Assembly (NCBI GenBank): GCA_943735955.1
Contig: OX030965.1
Span: 7,303,306-7,367,305, forward strand
DNA from: Piscicola geometra
Taxonomy: Eukaryota; Annelida; Clitellata; Hirudinida; Piscicolidae
Direction: 5' to 3'
DNA: 64,000 nucleotides
Of this stretch, positions 55,311-64,000 are shown one piece after another. Position numbers and translations under genes: made by a program. The notes beneath the pieces are model-generated. The model ran no database searches, was not told the DNA's origin, and was given only the letters and a program-made list of their open reading frames with translations. Positions within the stretch are counted from its first letter, which is position 1, and each line of letters opens with the position of its first letter.

Positions 55311-58300
55311 GTATTAGTAGTAGTAGTATCATCGTCATCGTCATCATTATCAAGGTCGGCGTCTGGCCTCCAGAAGATGATAGCACTGCTTCAGAGCACC
55401 AACATCAAGTTCCTCGCCATCACCACCGACTGCCTGCAGCTGCTCGCGTATGGTCATCAGGAGAGCAAGGTTGGTGCTGGTGCTGATGATGATGATGATT
55501 GTAATGGTGATGATGAGGGCTGTGTTGAGTTTTGGATGGTGACAATGGTGGTGTTGACTGTTTCTGAATGTGTTTATTTCTCTAAAAAATCCATTCACTC
55601 ACCCCTCTCCCAACCCATTCCATCCCACCCAAACCCCCGCTCAACCTTAACCTCCACTCCAATCCATCCCACCCCCCACTCCACTCCATCCCACCCCCAC
55701 AATCCCAACCAGCTGATCATCCTCTCGAGCAACGGGCCGATGGAGCTGATCCGAATCATGCGGACCTACAGCTACGAGAAGCTCTTGTGGACCACGTCGA
55801 GGGTGCTCAAGGTGCTGTCCGTCTGCCCCCAGAACAAGCCCGCCATCATCGCTGCTGGTCGGTTGTTTGGGGGGGAGGGTGGATGGGTTGGTGTGGTGTG
55901 GGATAGGGGCTGGTTGGTTGTTTGGGAAGGGGGTTGGTGTGGGATTTTTCGTTGTGGGATGGGGGCTGGTCGGTTGTTTGGGGGGGGGGGGGGTGGGTGG
56001 CTTGGTGTGGTGTGGTGTGGTGTGGGATAGGGGCTGGTTGGTTGTTTGGGGAGGGGGTGGCTTTGTGTGGGATTTTTCGTTGTGGGATGGGGGCTGGTCG
56101 GTTGTTTGGGGAGGGGGTGGCTTGGTGTGGTGCGGGATAGGGGCTGCTGGGTTGTTTGGGGAGGGGGTGGGTTGGTGTGGTGTGGTGTGGGATAGGGGCG
56201 GGTCGGTTGTTTGGGGAGGGGGTGGGTTGGTGTGGTGTGGTGTGGGATAGGCGCTGTTGGGCTGTTTGGGGAGGGGGTGGTCTATGTGAGGAAATGATGA
56301 TGATCGTATAGGGTTCTTTGTAAGAGGGATTCAGGCTTTATTCATCACCAACATCCACCACCCACCATCCACTTCTCCACCACCACCCACCATCCACTTC
56401 TCCACCACCCACCATCCACTTCTCCTCCACCATCGACCACCATGCACCGCCTCGCACAGGGGGCATGTCGGTGCTGGCGATGCACTTGTGCAACTCCTCA
56501 CAGAGGATGGTGCAGAACTGTCTCTGGACCCTCCGCAACCTCTCCGACACCGCCACCCAAGCCGTGCGTGTCCGCTTCTATAATCTTATAATAATTGTTA
56601 TTATTATTGTTTATTAATTAGTTTTAATATTGCTGCTTCATCTACTGCTACTTCTGCTACTATAACTACTTTAAAAATTTAACTTCTATTTCCATAGCCA
56701 TTTATTATTCTTTTATCTCCCACTCCATCATCCCTAGCATCATCATCACCATCACCACTATCATCATCACCACCACAGAAGAACCTGGAACCCCTGTTGA
56801 AGGTCTTGGTGCAGATGTTGTCGGCAAACGACGCGAACATCGTCACGTGTGTCGCTGGCATCCTCTCGAACCTGACGTGTAATAACCAGATCAATAAGGT
56901 TGGGATGGGATGGGTGGATGTGTGGTATGGGTGGGTGGTTAGGATGGGTGGGTTTGTGGATAGGGTGGTATGAATGGTTGTGTGGGGGAATGAGTCGATG
57001 GGTGTGTGGATCGAAGGTACATGGGAAGTTCAACATTATCGCTTCATCACCATTTCACATCTTTTCACACCACCATCATCACCACCACCAATACCACCAC
57101 CACCACCATCGTCACCACCACCACTACCACCACCACCATCATCACCACCACCACTACCACCATCATCACCACCAACACCACCACGACTACCACCACTCAG
57201 ATGGTGGTGTGCAGGGAGGGCGGCATAGAGACGCTGATTCAGACACTGGTGCAGGCTGGTGACCGCGAAGATATCACTGAGCCCACTGTCAGTGTTGGGG
57301 AGGGGGTTTGGGTAGCTGGGTGGTGAAGGGGTGTTGGTGTATGAGGTATCATTTAAATCGATTAATACCATCATCAGTATTGCCATTGTCATCCTTGTTA
57401 TCGCAATCAAATCAAATTCGTCAAAATCATTATTCTATTTTTATCATAATCATCATCGTCATCATCATCATTATCACAACCACCACCACCACAGATATGC
57501 GCACTGCGTCATCTGACGAGTCGGCACCCAGAGGCTGAACTGGCTCAGAACGCAGTGCTGCAGTTCAACGGGCTGCCCCTCCTCATCAAGCTGCTCCAGC
57601 CGCCCAGCAGATGGCCCCTCATCAAGGCCGTCATGGGCCTCATCCGCAACTTGGCCCTCTCCCCCGCCAACCAATCCGCCCTCCGCGAACAGGGCGCCAT
57701 CCATAAAATTTCGCAGATTCTCCTCAGGGCTAAGGGAGACATTCAGAGGGTGTGTTTTTTTTGTTTTATTTAATTTTCTTTTAACGAATTATTATCGATT
57801 AATTTCCTGTTTTATTTAATTAAGTTTAAAATGAATGTCTTGATTAATTTAATTAGGTCTAAAATGCATTTATTGATTAATTAAGTGTTTTATATAAATG
57901 AAATAATTTCCTACCACTCGCACCCACAGATGACGGCAGACGGCAACACGCGCATGGTGTACGTGGACGGCGTGAAGATGGAGGAGGTGCTGGAAGGCGC
58001 CATCGGCACGCTGCAGATCATGTCGCGTAACGCCAACAACAGGGCCGTCATCAGGAGTCTCGACTACGTTGCGCCCATCCTCGACGCCCACCAACAACAA
58101 CAACAGCAACAACAACACTCCCACCACCACATGCAACATCATCAGCAATCGCCGATGCATCAACAACAACAACAACAACAAGTGCAGCCGCACACTCCCC
58201 TACAACAACAGCAGCAGCAACAACAACTACACCACAACATCTTCCAACAACAACAACAACAACAACAACAATTGGGACATTCGCAACAACACATGGCGTC

Positions 58301-58505
58301 TCAAATGCGGGATGACTTCAGGCCATCTCCTCTTTCCGGCGCCGTTGGCAACGGCTTGTTGAACAGTTTCCATGGCAACATGCCTGGTGACGTTGCCATG
58401 GTGAGCAACAACAACAACAACAGGATGCCTAGCAACGGAAACAGCAGTGGTGTGGGTAGTTCTATTGGCAGTAGTGTTAATCCGCACCATCCCATGTTTT
58501 CGTGA
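51902..58505 (+). CDS. CTNNB1: Beta-catenin with truncated armadillo domain and Gln/His-rich tail
   Basis: Wnt effector and cadherin-associated adaptor. Exons: 51902-52222, 53306-53475, 53681-53897, 54859-54946, 55036-55122, 55355-55469, 55713-55857, 56460-56563, 56779-56898, 57201-57287, 57495-57749 and 57930-58505; all phases join (about 761 aa). The start codon exon is upstream and not identified. The N-terminus holds the degron [17 protein letters not shown]: positions equal to Ser33, Ser37, Thr41 and Ser45 are kept. The alpha-catenin binding segment ([14 protein letters not shown]) is conserved. Armadillo repeats follow, with [26 protein letters not shown] (Lys312 equivalent) and [10 protein letters not shown] (Lys435 equivalent). 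After NNRAVIRSL, in repeat 11, similarity ends; the rest is Gln/His-rich to the stop. Repeat 12, helix C and the usual acidic transactivation tail are absent, and nothing like them lies between 58506 and 59372. Confidence 0.93.
52308..53245 (+). mobile_element. hAT-type DNA transposon remnant
   Basis: About 940 bp in the beta-catenin intron before exon 53306. The ends are inverted: TAGAGCTG at 52308-52315 and CAGCTCTA at 53238-53245, both flanked inward by ATTAA/TTAAT and AACG(G)-rich motifs common in hAT subterminal regions. The 8-bp flanks ATTCTTCT and ATTTTCTT are similar but not identical (decayed target duplication, at best). Inside, 52718-52924 encodes a hAT C-terminal dimerisation motif ([20 protein letters not shown]). 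The N-terminal part of the transposase is missing, so the copy is internally deleted and cannot move by itself. Confidence 0.75.
52640..52924 (+). pseudogene. hAT transposase C-terminal fragment, frameshifted
   Basis: Downstream of a Ser/Glu-rich stretch, one frame carries a WW-type motif ([12 protein letters not shown]) and the next frame continues with [15 protein letters not shown] and the ERLFS dimerisation core. The step between frames lies near 52768, indicating a one-base frameshift. No DDE catalytic core remains. It lies within the 52308-53245 element. Confidence 0.65.
54311..54600. repeat. (TCATCA/TCTTCA)n array
   Basis: About 290 bp of TCATCATCTTCTTCA-type repeats in the beta-catenin intron before exon 54859. 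GATGAT repeats lie at 54778-54835, so complementary repeat types occur in one intron. Confidence 0.93.
55127..55262 (+). mobile_element. tRNA-derived SINE-like element, copy B (beta-catenin intron)
   Basis: GGTGGTCAAGTGGGTAACG (about 55130-55148) resembles an A box region, and GGTCATGGGTTCAAATGC (about 55168-55185) is a good B box (GGTTCAAATGC). The body contains GGTCTTGAAGCGC and TTATACGCCAC and ends in a (TTA)n tail to about 55315. The element begins within 5-10 bp of the 5' splice site of exon 55036-55122; the donor GTGAATGG may even be its first bases. Confidence 0.65.
55858..56280 (+). repeat. G/T-rich minisatellite at a 5' splice site (beta-catenin)
   Basis: Starting at the donor of exon 55713-55857, about seven units of roughly 60-68 bp containing GGGATAGGGGCTGGTTGG and TTGTTTGGGGAGGGGGTGG. 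It is rich in G-runs with quadruplex potential. The same intron ends in CACCACCCACCATCC repeats (about 56344-56430). Confidence 0.93.
57065..57200 (+). repeat. (CACCAT/CACCAC)n at a 3' splice site
   Basis: About 135 bp of CACCACCAC/CATCATCACC repeats ending at the acceptor of beta-catenin exon 57201-57287. The intron starts with GGGTGGATG-type repeats at its donor. Confidence 0.92.
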
Positions 58506-59371
58506 ATTTGATTTTAAATTCATTACTTGTTATTAATTTTTATTATATTTATTTTATTCTCATTATCGATATATAAAGCTTTTTCTTTGAGGATAAACTA
58601 ATATTTTCTATTAAAAAGACATTTATATATATCCTATTTATCATTTGGATGATATTATGGATAAGACGATGGTTTCGAGTCATGTTTTACTGTCATTTAT
58701 TCTCGTTATTAACTTTAAAGTCTTTTGAAGATTTACCTTTTCAATTTAAAGTTGGTCTGTTACAGCGTCGTTACAGATCAGCTTTCGATCTGTTTTCTCG
58801 TTTAAATCTTTTTAATAACTAAAAGTTCTACGCTATTTTATTTATCGTTTTATTTGCTTATTTTTTCTTTGCATCGTATAAATGAGATAATTTTAATGCT
58901 TCTCTTGACCATGTACCTCTCGATAAGTTACATTTTTGATTTTATTAAATTATGCGTTAGATAAATGACACGTTTTAATTCATTACATGATTTTATATCT
59001 ACCTTCTTTGAATATATTTATGTCTATAATCTGAAAAATATTTTGATATTAACAAAATCATCGAAGCTTCTTTGTGCAACGTTATTCAATCTTATGAACG
59101 CTGGATTTACATGTAATATTTCAGATGGTTTTACAATATTTACAAGGACTCTTTATAAAATTGAAGTTTTTGACGCGTGTCATGTGTCGATGTTACTGTC
59201 TTTAAAGTACGGACCTTTTCAAATAAACGCTTATTAATTAAGTTACTACCTTAATTAAAATATCCCAATTGTATTACATTATAAATTAATCAAAATCAAT
59301 TTCCAACTTGGATTCCCATATAAGTGAGTGGTGGTGGTTTTATGAAATATACAAACTTGAAGGCTAGAAGG
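58506..59371. other. Intergenic, between convergent beta-catenin and anoctamin genes
   Basis: AT-rich sequence holding both 3' UTRs. An ATTAAA at about 58611 could serve beta-catenin. A 90-codon + strand ORF at 58965-59237 begins with ATG but shows AT-driven composition and no recognised motif; I do not call it a gene. No armadillo-like exon was found here. Confidence 0.55.
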
Positions 59372-62300
59372 CTAGTTGATCTTCTTTCTCTTTTCGATCA
59401 TGATCCTCATCCAGTTGGCTGCCACCTTCTGCTTCCTCCTCAGCTCCTCCCCAGGCTCGCTGATGAAGACAGGGATGAGGAAGAAGAGGCAGAAGAAGCC
59501 GAAAATGATGACACTACAGGAGAGCAGACGTTGGCAGTAGTTGAAGCGACCAGACGAGTGAGTGGCGAACGTCAGTAGAGCGGCGTTCGAGAAGCAAGCG
59601 ATGACGACGATGACAGTCGCTAGTTGCATTATAACCTCGTATGAGCTGTTGATGAAGAAGAAAGGACGGTGACACGCATTCACGAGGAACTTGGTGCATT
59701 GTTTGTGGTGCGAGTAGCAGTACAGGAGGGTGACCAGTGGAGTGAAGGGAGAGGACACGCCGAAGAGAGCAACCAATCCGAATATGATCACGTGATCGAG
59801 CATCTTGTTCGCCAGGTAGGTGGGACCAATCTTCGGCTTGAACATTTCCACCCGCAGAACTTCCCTCATTTCGGCTTTCAAGGCAGTTTTCCTCATTGAA
59901 TTGTCGATGGAAGGAGCTCGTCTCCGCTGAGGGGGAGCGGAGGAGACCGACTTTTGAACTGAACTCGCCGTTGAGTTCACAGGTGGTCGTTTGGCAGCTG
60001 CTGTGGATACCGAAGAGGAAGTTGGATTCGGTGCTGACTTGGCGGAAGTTGAGATGGAGCTTGTGGCTGCTTTTGGTGCCGCTGGGGAGGGTTTGGCTGC
60101 TGCTGATGGTTTAGCAGCAACCGATGGTGGTTTAGCAGCAACAGTTGATGGTTTAGCAGCAACCGATGGTGGTTTAGCAGCAACCGATGGTGGTTTAGCA
60201 GCAACCGATGGTGGTTTCGAAGCAACAGACGGTGGTTTAGAAGTTACAGATGCTGGTTTAGGGGCGGGTTTGGCTGCTGGCTTGTTTGATGAGGCAGAAG
60301 AATTGTTTATGTTTCCTGGGATGCCGGAGTAGTTAAGAGTTTGATTGTTATCACTTTCGTGCGGTGTTTCATCCTGAGTTTCCCAATCACTGTCAGCATC
60401 CGATAAGTGATTGGAATTATCGATAAAGTTTTTATCATCTTCAATATTGGAAGTCTCAATCCTGTCACCCCCGCCAACTGCGTCTTCTTCCACATTACTT
60501 TTGTTAGCGTTTGCAGGTGGTCTTGGTGCAGGAGCTTTTGCAGCTGGAGCGATTGGTCTGGGAGCAGCAGAGCCTTGGGAAGTCACGCTTTTTGTACCAG
60601 GAGATGCAGAAGCAGCTGATGGAGCTCTGGGAGAGGCTGATGGTGAAGCTTTAGAGGCTTGTGATGGTGGTTTGGAGGCTTGTGATGGTGGTTTGGAAGC
60701 TTGTGATGAGGGTTTGGAAGCTTGTGATGGGGGTTTGGAGGCTTGTGATGGGGGTTTAGAGATAAGTGATGCTGCTGATGGTGGTCGAGCTGATGGTGGT
60801 CGTGATGCTACTGATGATGGTGGTCGTGATGATGATGATGGTGGTCGTGATGCTACTGATGGTGGTCGGGATGATGATGATGGTGGTCGTGATGATGATG
60901 ATGATGCTTTTAGTGGAACAGATGGTGCTTTTGGTGGTGGAACGTTTTTAGAGACGTCTTTCGAGACTGATGTGGTTGATGCCATGCTGCCAGAACTGAG
61001 CGAGGTATCGTTGAGTTCTTTCTTTCTTGCCTCTCTAGTCTCCTTCTCTAGCTTGTTTTCTTTAGTTTTATTTTCAATCAAATTTACAGGATCATTCTTC
61101 TCAATGATGTACCAGTGGAGTAGGTATTCAGCCAGCATTTTTGTGAGAATGAGACACGTAACCATGGTCCCCAGGTAGGGAAAGCAGGAGTTGTCGTGGC
61201 TGGTAGATGGGTAGACAACAGCGCAAGTGTCGACCAAAATGGACGAGTAAAATATTTTATTGAATAAATTTGAAACACCTTTTCTGCAAAAAGCGGTATA
61301 GAAAAGAACTGTATACCAATTAAGGAATTTGAAAGTGGCCATTTTGATGGCTAAAGACCTGTAATACGTTCTGTTAGAAGTATGCTTTTCTAGATTAGCA
61401 AAACGTCGAGAGATGAAGTTGTAGAAATAATCCAGCAGAACGACGACAATCGAAGTGAGAATGCAGATGAAGAGGGTGGAAAAGGCTTGGCAGTATCCGG
61501 ATGGAGAACACCATCTGATCAGATGCATCCTCAGAAACATGAGAGAAAGTGGGACGTGGATGAGGAGGTTGACGACAAGTAATAGCGTGCATATGTAAAC
61601 CCAAATTACGTATATGCTGGGACGCGTTTTGTTGTAGTTTATATGGGGAAAATCTTCGTGCAGAATGTTGTGGTTTCCCCATTTGATGAGCGAGTAACTG
61701 AACTTGTTGACGCATACCGTCTTCAGCACAATCACCCACGCCACAAGAGAAAGACTGTACGCGAAGGAAAAGACATTATCCATCCCAAATGCGATCACGT
61801 CCAACCAGAAGGGATGGACAACTCCCTGGTCTACTCGTCTGTCATACAAACCAAACACCATCACCAACAGCCCCACCAGCACCAGCGGACGGATGCTAAT
61901 CATGCAGATGTTGAACAGTAGCGTGTAGATGGCCATGCCTTCCCCTAACCTCACGATCTGATCCATCGTCTTCTCTTTCAGAGGCTCGGTGAAGGCGAGT
62001 TCCAGTTGAGTTTTTTCAGGTTCGAAAAGCTTTTTGATTTTTTTCTTTGTGCTGAAGGGGTGGTTCTCGTTAAAGTTGTGGTCGTTGAAGTTATAAAGAC
62101 TCTGTTTTTCGTCGTGTTCCTGGGTTTGAATCGCATTGAAAGTGATGTGATGAGCGAGTTGTGTCGACGAATCGGATTCAACGACGCCAGCACTGTTATT
62201 TTCGTCTTGTAACATGTTGCTGTTGTTGGACTTACTGGCAGGCTTAGGAACCGGTTTAGCAGCTGATGCCGTAGCAGCTGGTTTTGGGGCTGTTTTGGCA

Positions 62301-64000
62301 GCTGGTGCTGTAGCAACTGGTTTTGCAGGTGCTGCACCAACTGGTTTTGCAAGTGCTGCACCAACTGGTTTTGCAGGTGCTGCACCAACTGGTTTTGCAG
62401 CTGTTGTAGCAACTGGTTTTACAGGTGCTGCACCAACTGGTTTTACAGGTGCTGCACCAACTGGTTTGGCAGCTGCTGCACCAACTGGTTTTGCAGGTGC
62501 TGCACCAACTGGTTTTGCAGGTGCTGCACCAACTGGTTTGGCAGCTGCTGCACCAACTGGTTTGGCAGGTGCTGCACCAACTGGTTTGGCAGCTGGTTTA
62601 GCAGCTGGTGTCACTACTGCACTGGCCGTTGGTTTTACGGCTGTTACAGCCGAATTCTGAGCTGGTCGTTGAACTGATCTACTTGAAGAGAGACTAATGT
62701 CAGGGCTTTTAGTCACAACGGCTTGATAGGCGGATCTTTGAGATCCCCTGACCTGACTCGTGACTGCTGCGAGTAGCCTTTTGTCGGTTGTCTGGGCCTC
62801 TTTGGTGGAAGGGTAAGAAGCAGGTGAGAACCAACTGAAAACAGGAAGGGAACTCAAAAACTCGATAAACCCATCTTTTTTCACTGTTTTTTTATGCCTT
62901 CTTTTCGGTTTACTCAATTTGGTCGCTAGGTCGATATCCGACAACGAGCTGTGGATGCGGACCCATTTCTTTTGGAGAAGGTCGTTTTCACGATTTGAAA
63001 TGATCCCGGCGGCTTTTCTTCTCGTGAGACTCTCGACGTTTTCCTCAATCAGTTCGTTGTGGATGTAGAAGTAGGAGTAGATCGCCTTGACCGAGAGGAG
63101 AAAGTTCAGGTTCTTCTTGAAGCACTTTTTGTACCTTATCGAACTTATTCCCAGCATCTCAACCGAATTGAACTTGCACTTCTCGCTCAACGATACGTCG
63201 ATGGAGTTGAGAATACTCAGTGTTAGAATGCCAATAGATTCCGGCGTGAAAAAATCTTCAACTTTGTTCCAATTTTCACAAAACTCGTAGTTATCAATCG
63301 ACAGAGGCACATAGATGGAGTCGACGTCGTTTAGGGCGACTTTGAACGGGTCGAGGGTGTCCATGAGGCGCACCAGAGTCGACCGGAAGGAACTCCGCTT
63401 AGCGACCTTCGATGGGTCTCCCTTGGTCAAATTTGCATTCTGAGAAGTATTAGGAACGAAGAAGTTCAGTTCGCCTTCAATATTCTCATCAATAATAATT
63501 TCGTCTGAGGAATCATCTCTCTTATTTGTTCTTCTTTTTCTTCGATTTCTTCTTCCATCTGGCTTGGATTCGGTTTCGAATGTTTCATTTTTTGTTGGAA
63601 AATCTCTTTTTGAGTCTCCTTGGTTATTGCTGCTTGTATGAAAAAATGAAATATTTAGCGTGTCATCATCATCATCATCATCATCTTCAGCGGAATATCC
63701 ACTTTCTTCAGCGAAATAATTTTCTTGATTTGTGATGAAATTGTATGCAAAGTGTTTTTCGCCATCACCACTGCAACAACGTATATCTTTAAAACTGGAA
63801 TAATTTCTATCATATCCTTTTTTGTCTCCTACCTCATCATCATCTTCCTCCTCGATTCCCTTCTTCTCAAAGCTATCAAATATTCCTAAATTATTGCTCA
63901 AGTTTGTATTAGCCGACTTGTTGAGATTTGGCGCAGATTTTGGGGCTGGTTTAGGGGTAGTAGCTGGTTTGGGTGGAGAAGTTGGAGCGCCTGGTTTAGC
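59372..64000 (-). CDS. Divergent anoctamin/TMEM16-like protein (5' end outside window)
   Basis: One open frame runs from the window edge to the stop at 59372 (1,542 codons, no intron seen); the TTG at 63901 is not a convincing start because the frame stays open upstream. Anoctamins are ten-helix dimeric lipid scramblases or chloride channels. Family features seen: a weak dimerisation-domain end (FFTPESIGIL, about residue 253 from the window edge), pre-TM1 LKEKTMDQIVRLGEGMAIYT, TM1 IRPLVLVGLLVMVFG, DNVFSFAYSLSLVAW, the hallmark NRTYYRSLAIKMATFKFLNW then YTVLFYTAFCRKG, TM6 CFPYLGTMV, and TM7 FGLVALFGVSSPFTPLVTLL then RP and SNAALLTFAT. Two cytosolic insertions are huge: about 340 residues before TM1 with twelve KPVGAAPA-like octads, and about 440 between TM6 and TM7 with KPPSQAS and KPPSVAA heptads. 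Most calcium-ligand positions are not acidic. Function is therefore uncertain. Confidence 0.75.
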   Translation of the reverse strand, partial: AKPGAPTSPPKPATTPKPAPKSAPNLNKSANTNLSNNLGIFDSFEKKGIEEEDDDEVGDKKGYDRNYSSFKDIRCCSGDGEKHFAYNFITNQENYFAEESGYSAEDDDDDDDDTLNISFFHTSSNNQGDSKRDFPTKNETFETESKPDGRRNRRKRRTNKRDDSSDEIIIDENIEGELNFFVPNTSQNANLTKGDPSKVAKRSSFRSTLVRLMDTLDPFKVALNDVDSIYVPLSIDNYEFCENWNKVEDFFTPESIGILTLSILNSIDVSLSEKCKFNSVEMLGISSIRYKKCFKKNLNFLLSVKAIYSYFYIHNELIEENVESLTRRKAAGIISNRENDLLQKKWVRIHSSLSDIDLATKLSKPKRRHKKTVKKDGFIEFLSSLPVFSWFSPASYPSTKEAQTTDKRLLAAVTSQVRGSQRSAYQAVVTKSPDISLSSSRSVQRPAQNSAVTAVKPTASAVVTPAAKPAAKPVGAAPAKPVGAAAAKPVGAAPAKPVGAAPAKPVGAAAAKPVGAAPVKPVGAAPVKPVATTAAKPVGAAPAKPVGAALAKPVGAAPAKPVATAPAAKTAPKPAATASAAKPVPKPASKSNNSNMLQDENNSAGVVESDSSTQLAHHITFNAIQTQEHDEKQSLYNFNDHNFNENHPFSTKKKIKKLFEPEKTQLELAFTEPLKEKTMDQIVRLGEGMAIYTLLFNICMISIRPLVLVGLLVMVFGLYDRRVDQGVVHPFWLDVIAFGMDNVFSFAYSLSLVAWVIVLKTVCVNKFSYSLIKWGNHNILHEDFPHINYNKTRPSIYVIWVYICTLLLVVNLLIHVPLSLMFLRMHLIRWCSPSGYCQAFSTLFICILTSIVVVLLDYFYNFISRRFANLEKHTSNRTYYRSLAIKMATFKFLNWYTVLFYTAFCRKGVSNLFNKIFYSSILVDTCAVVYPSTSHDNSCFPYLGTMVTCLILTKMLAEYLLHWYIIEKNDPVNLIENKTKENKLEKETREARKKELNDTSLSSGSMASTTSVSKDVSKNVPPPKAPSVPLKASSSSSRPPSSSSRPPSVASRPPSSSSRPPSSVASRPPSARPPSAASLISKPPSQASKPPSQASKPSSQASKPPSQASKPPSQASKASPSASPRAPSAASASPGTKSVTSQGSAAPRPIAPAAKAPAPRPPANANKSNVEEDAVGGGDRIETSNIEDDKNFIDNSNHLSDADSDWETQDETPHESDNNQTLNYSGIPGNINNSSASSNKPAAKPAPKPASVTSKPPSVASKPPSVAAKPPSVAAKPPSVAAKPSTVAAKPPSVAAKPSAAAKPSPAAPKAATSSISTSAKSAPNPTSSSVSTAAAKRPPVNSTASSVQKSVSSAPPQRRRAPSIDNSMRKTALKAEMREVLRVEMFKPKIGPTYLANKMLDHVIIFGLVALFGVSSPFTPLVTLLYCYSHHKQCTKFLVNACHRPFFFINSSYEVIMQLATVIVVIACFSNAALLTFATHSSGRFNYCQRLLSCSVIIFGFFCLFFLIPVFISEPGEELRRKQKVAANWMRIMIEKRKKIN
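60080..60262 (-). repeat. 21-bp coding repeats (KPPSVAA)
   Basis: In-frame tandem copies encoding KPPSVAA and variants (KPSTVAA, KPSAAAK) in the anoctamin-like gene, in the loop between TM6 and TM7. Confidence 0.9.
60600..60930 (-). repeat. 21-bp coding repeats (KPPSQAS) and RPPS repeats
   Basis: In-frame tandem units encoding KPPSQAS (about six copies) and SSSRPPS/ASRPPS units, in the cytosolic loop of the anoctamin-like protein. The + strand frames of Asp/Gly/Leu are shadows. Confidence 0.9.
62245..62610 (-). repeat. 24-bp coding repeats (KPVGAAPA)
   Basis: About twelve in-frame 24-bp units encoding KPVGAAPA with variants KPVGAAAA, KPVGAAPV and KPVATTAA, before TM1 of the anoctamin-like protein. 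Related A/K/P sequence continues to the window edge upstream. Confidence 0.93.

Noticed and set aside
55867..56250. Trp/Gly/Val-rich + strand ORFs
   Set aside because: Translations of the G/T-rich minisatellite inside a beta-catenin intron.
58965..59237. 90-codon ORF with ATG between beta-catenin and the anoctamin-like gene
   Set aside because: AT-driven composition, no motif, lies in expected 3' UTR sequence; chance is the simpler explanation.
60411..62660. + strand ORFs of 255 and 148 codons opposite the anoctamin-like gene
   Set aside because: Antisense shadows of the KPPSQAS and KPVGAA repeats, where the reverse strand stays open by repetition.

Overview
This is nuclear DNA of an animal. 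It is AT-rich, with long introns, GT/AG splice sites, very many micro- and minisatellites, and a clearly metazoan gene set: a seven-cadherin-repeat protocadherin, a ribonucleotide reductase small subunit, a GalNAc-transferase, a beta-catenin and an anoctamin. The species cannot be fixed from the sequence. The intron/exon layout and divergence fit an invertebrate bilaterian, perhaps a lophotrochozoan such as an annelid; this is a weak inference.

Layout. 1-16.8 kb is mostly gene-poor: possible last exons of a minus-strand gene lie at the left edge, then come large (TG)n, (GAT)n, (GGATG)n and (CTA)n arrays. 16.8-35.8 kb (+) holds a delta-1-type protocadherin; seven exons chain in phase to 2,596 codons, with very large low-complexity insertions. 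35.8-39.0 kb is intergenic and ends in a promoter region with an E2F-like site. 39.0-42.6 kb (+) holds an 11-exon RRM2 with all diiron ligands and the radical tyrosine. 43.0-44.7 kb (+) holds a 7-exon gene of unknown function (384 aa). 45.3-50.5 kb (-) holds a polypeptide GalNAc-transferase with an acidic C-terminal tail, convergent with the unknown gene. 51.9-58.5 kb (+) holds a beta-catenin with an intact GSK3/beta-TrCP degron whose armadillo domain stops early and is replaced by a Gln/His-rich tail; one of its introns carries a hAT transposon remnant. 59.4-64.0 kb (-) holds one uninterrupted reading frame of more than 1,540 codons, running off the window, for a very divergent anoctamin/TMEM16 protein with long Ala/Pro/Ser/Lys repeat insertions and a degraded calcium site.

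Two genome-level patterns stand out. Many introns start with G/T-rich simple repeats directly at the 5' splice site and end with A/C-rich, partly complementary repeats directly at the 3' splice site. In addition, a small tRNA-derived SINE-like family has two copies within about 10 bp of 5' splice sites. Exon coordinates were derived by hand from splice consensus, phase continuity and family similarity; no alignment or search was run.
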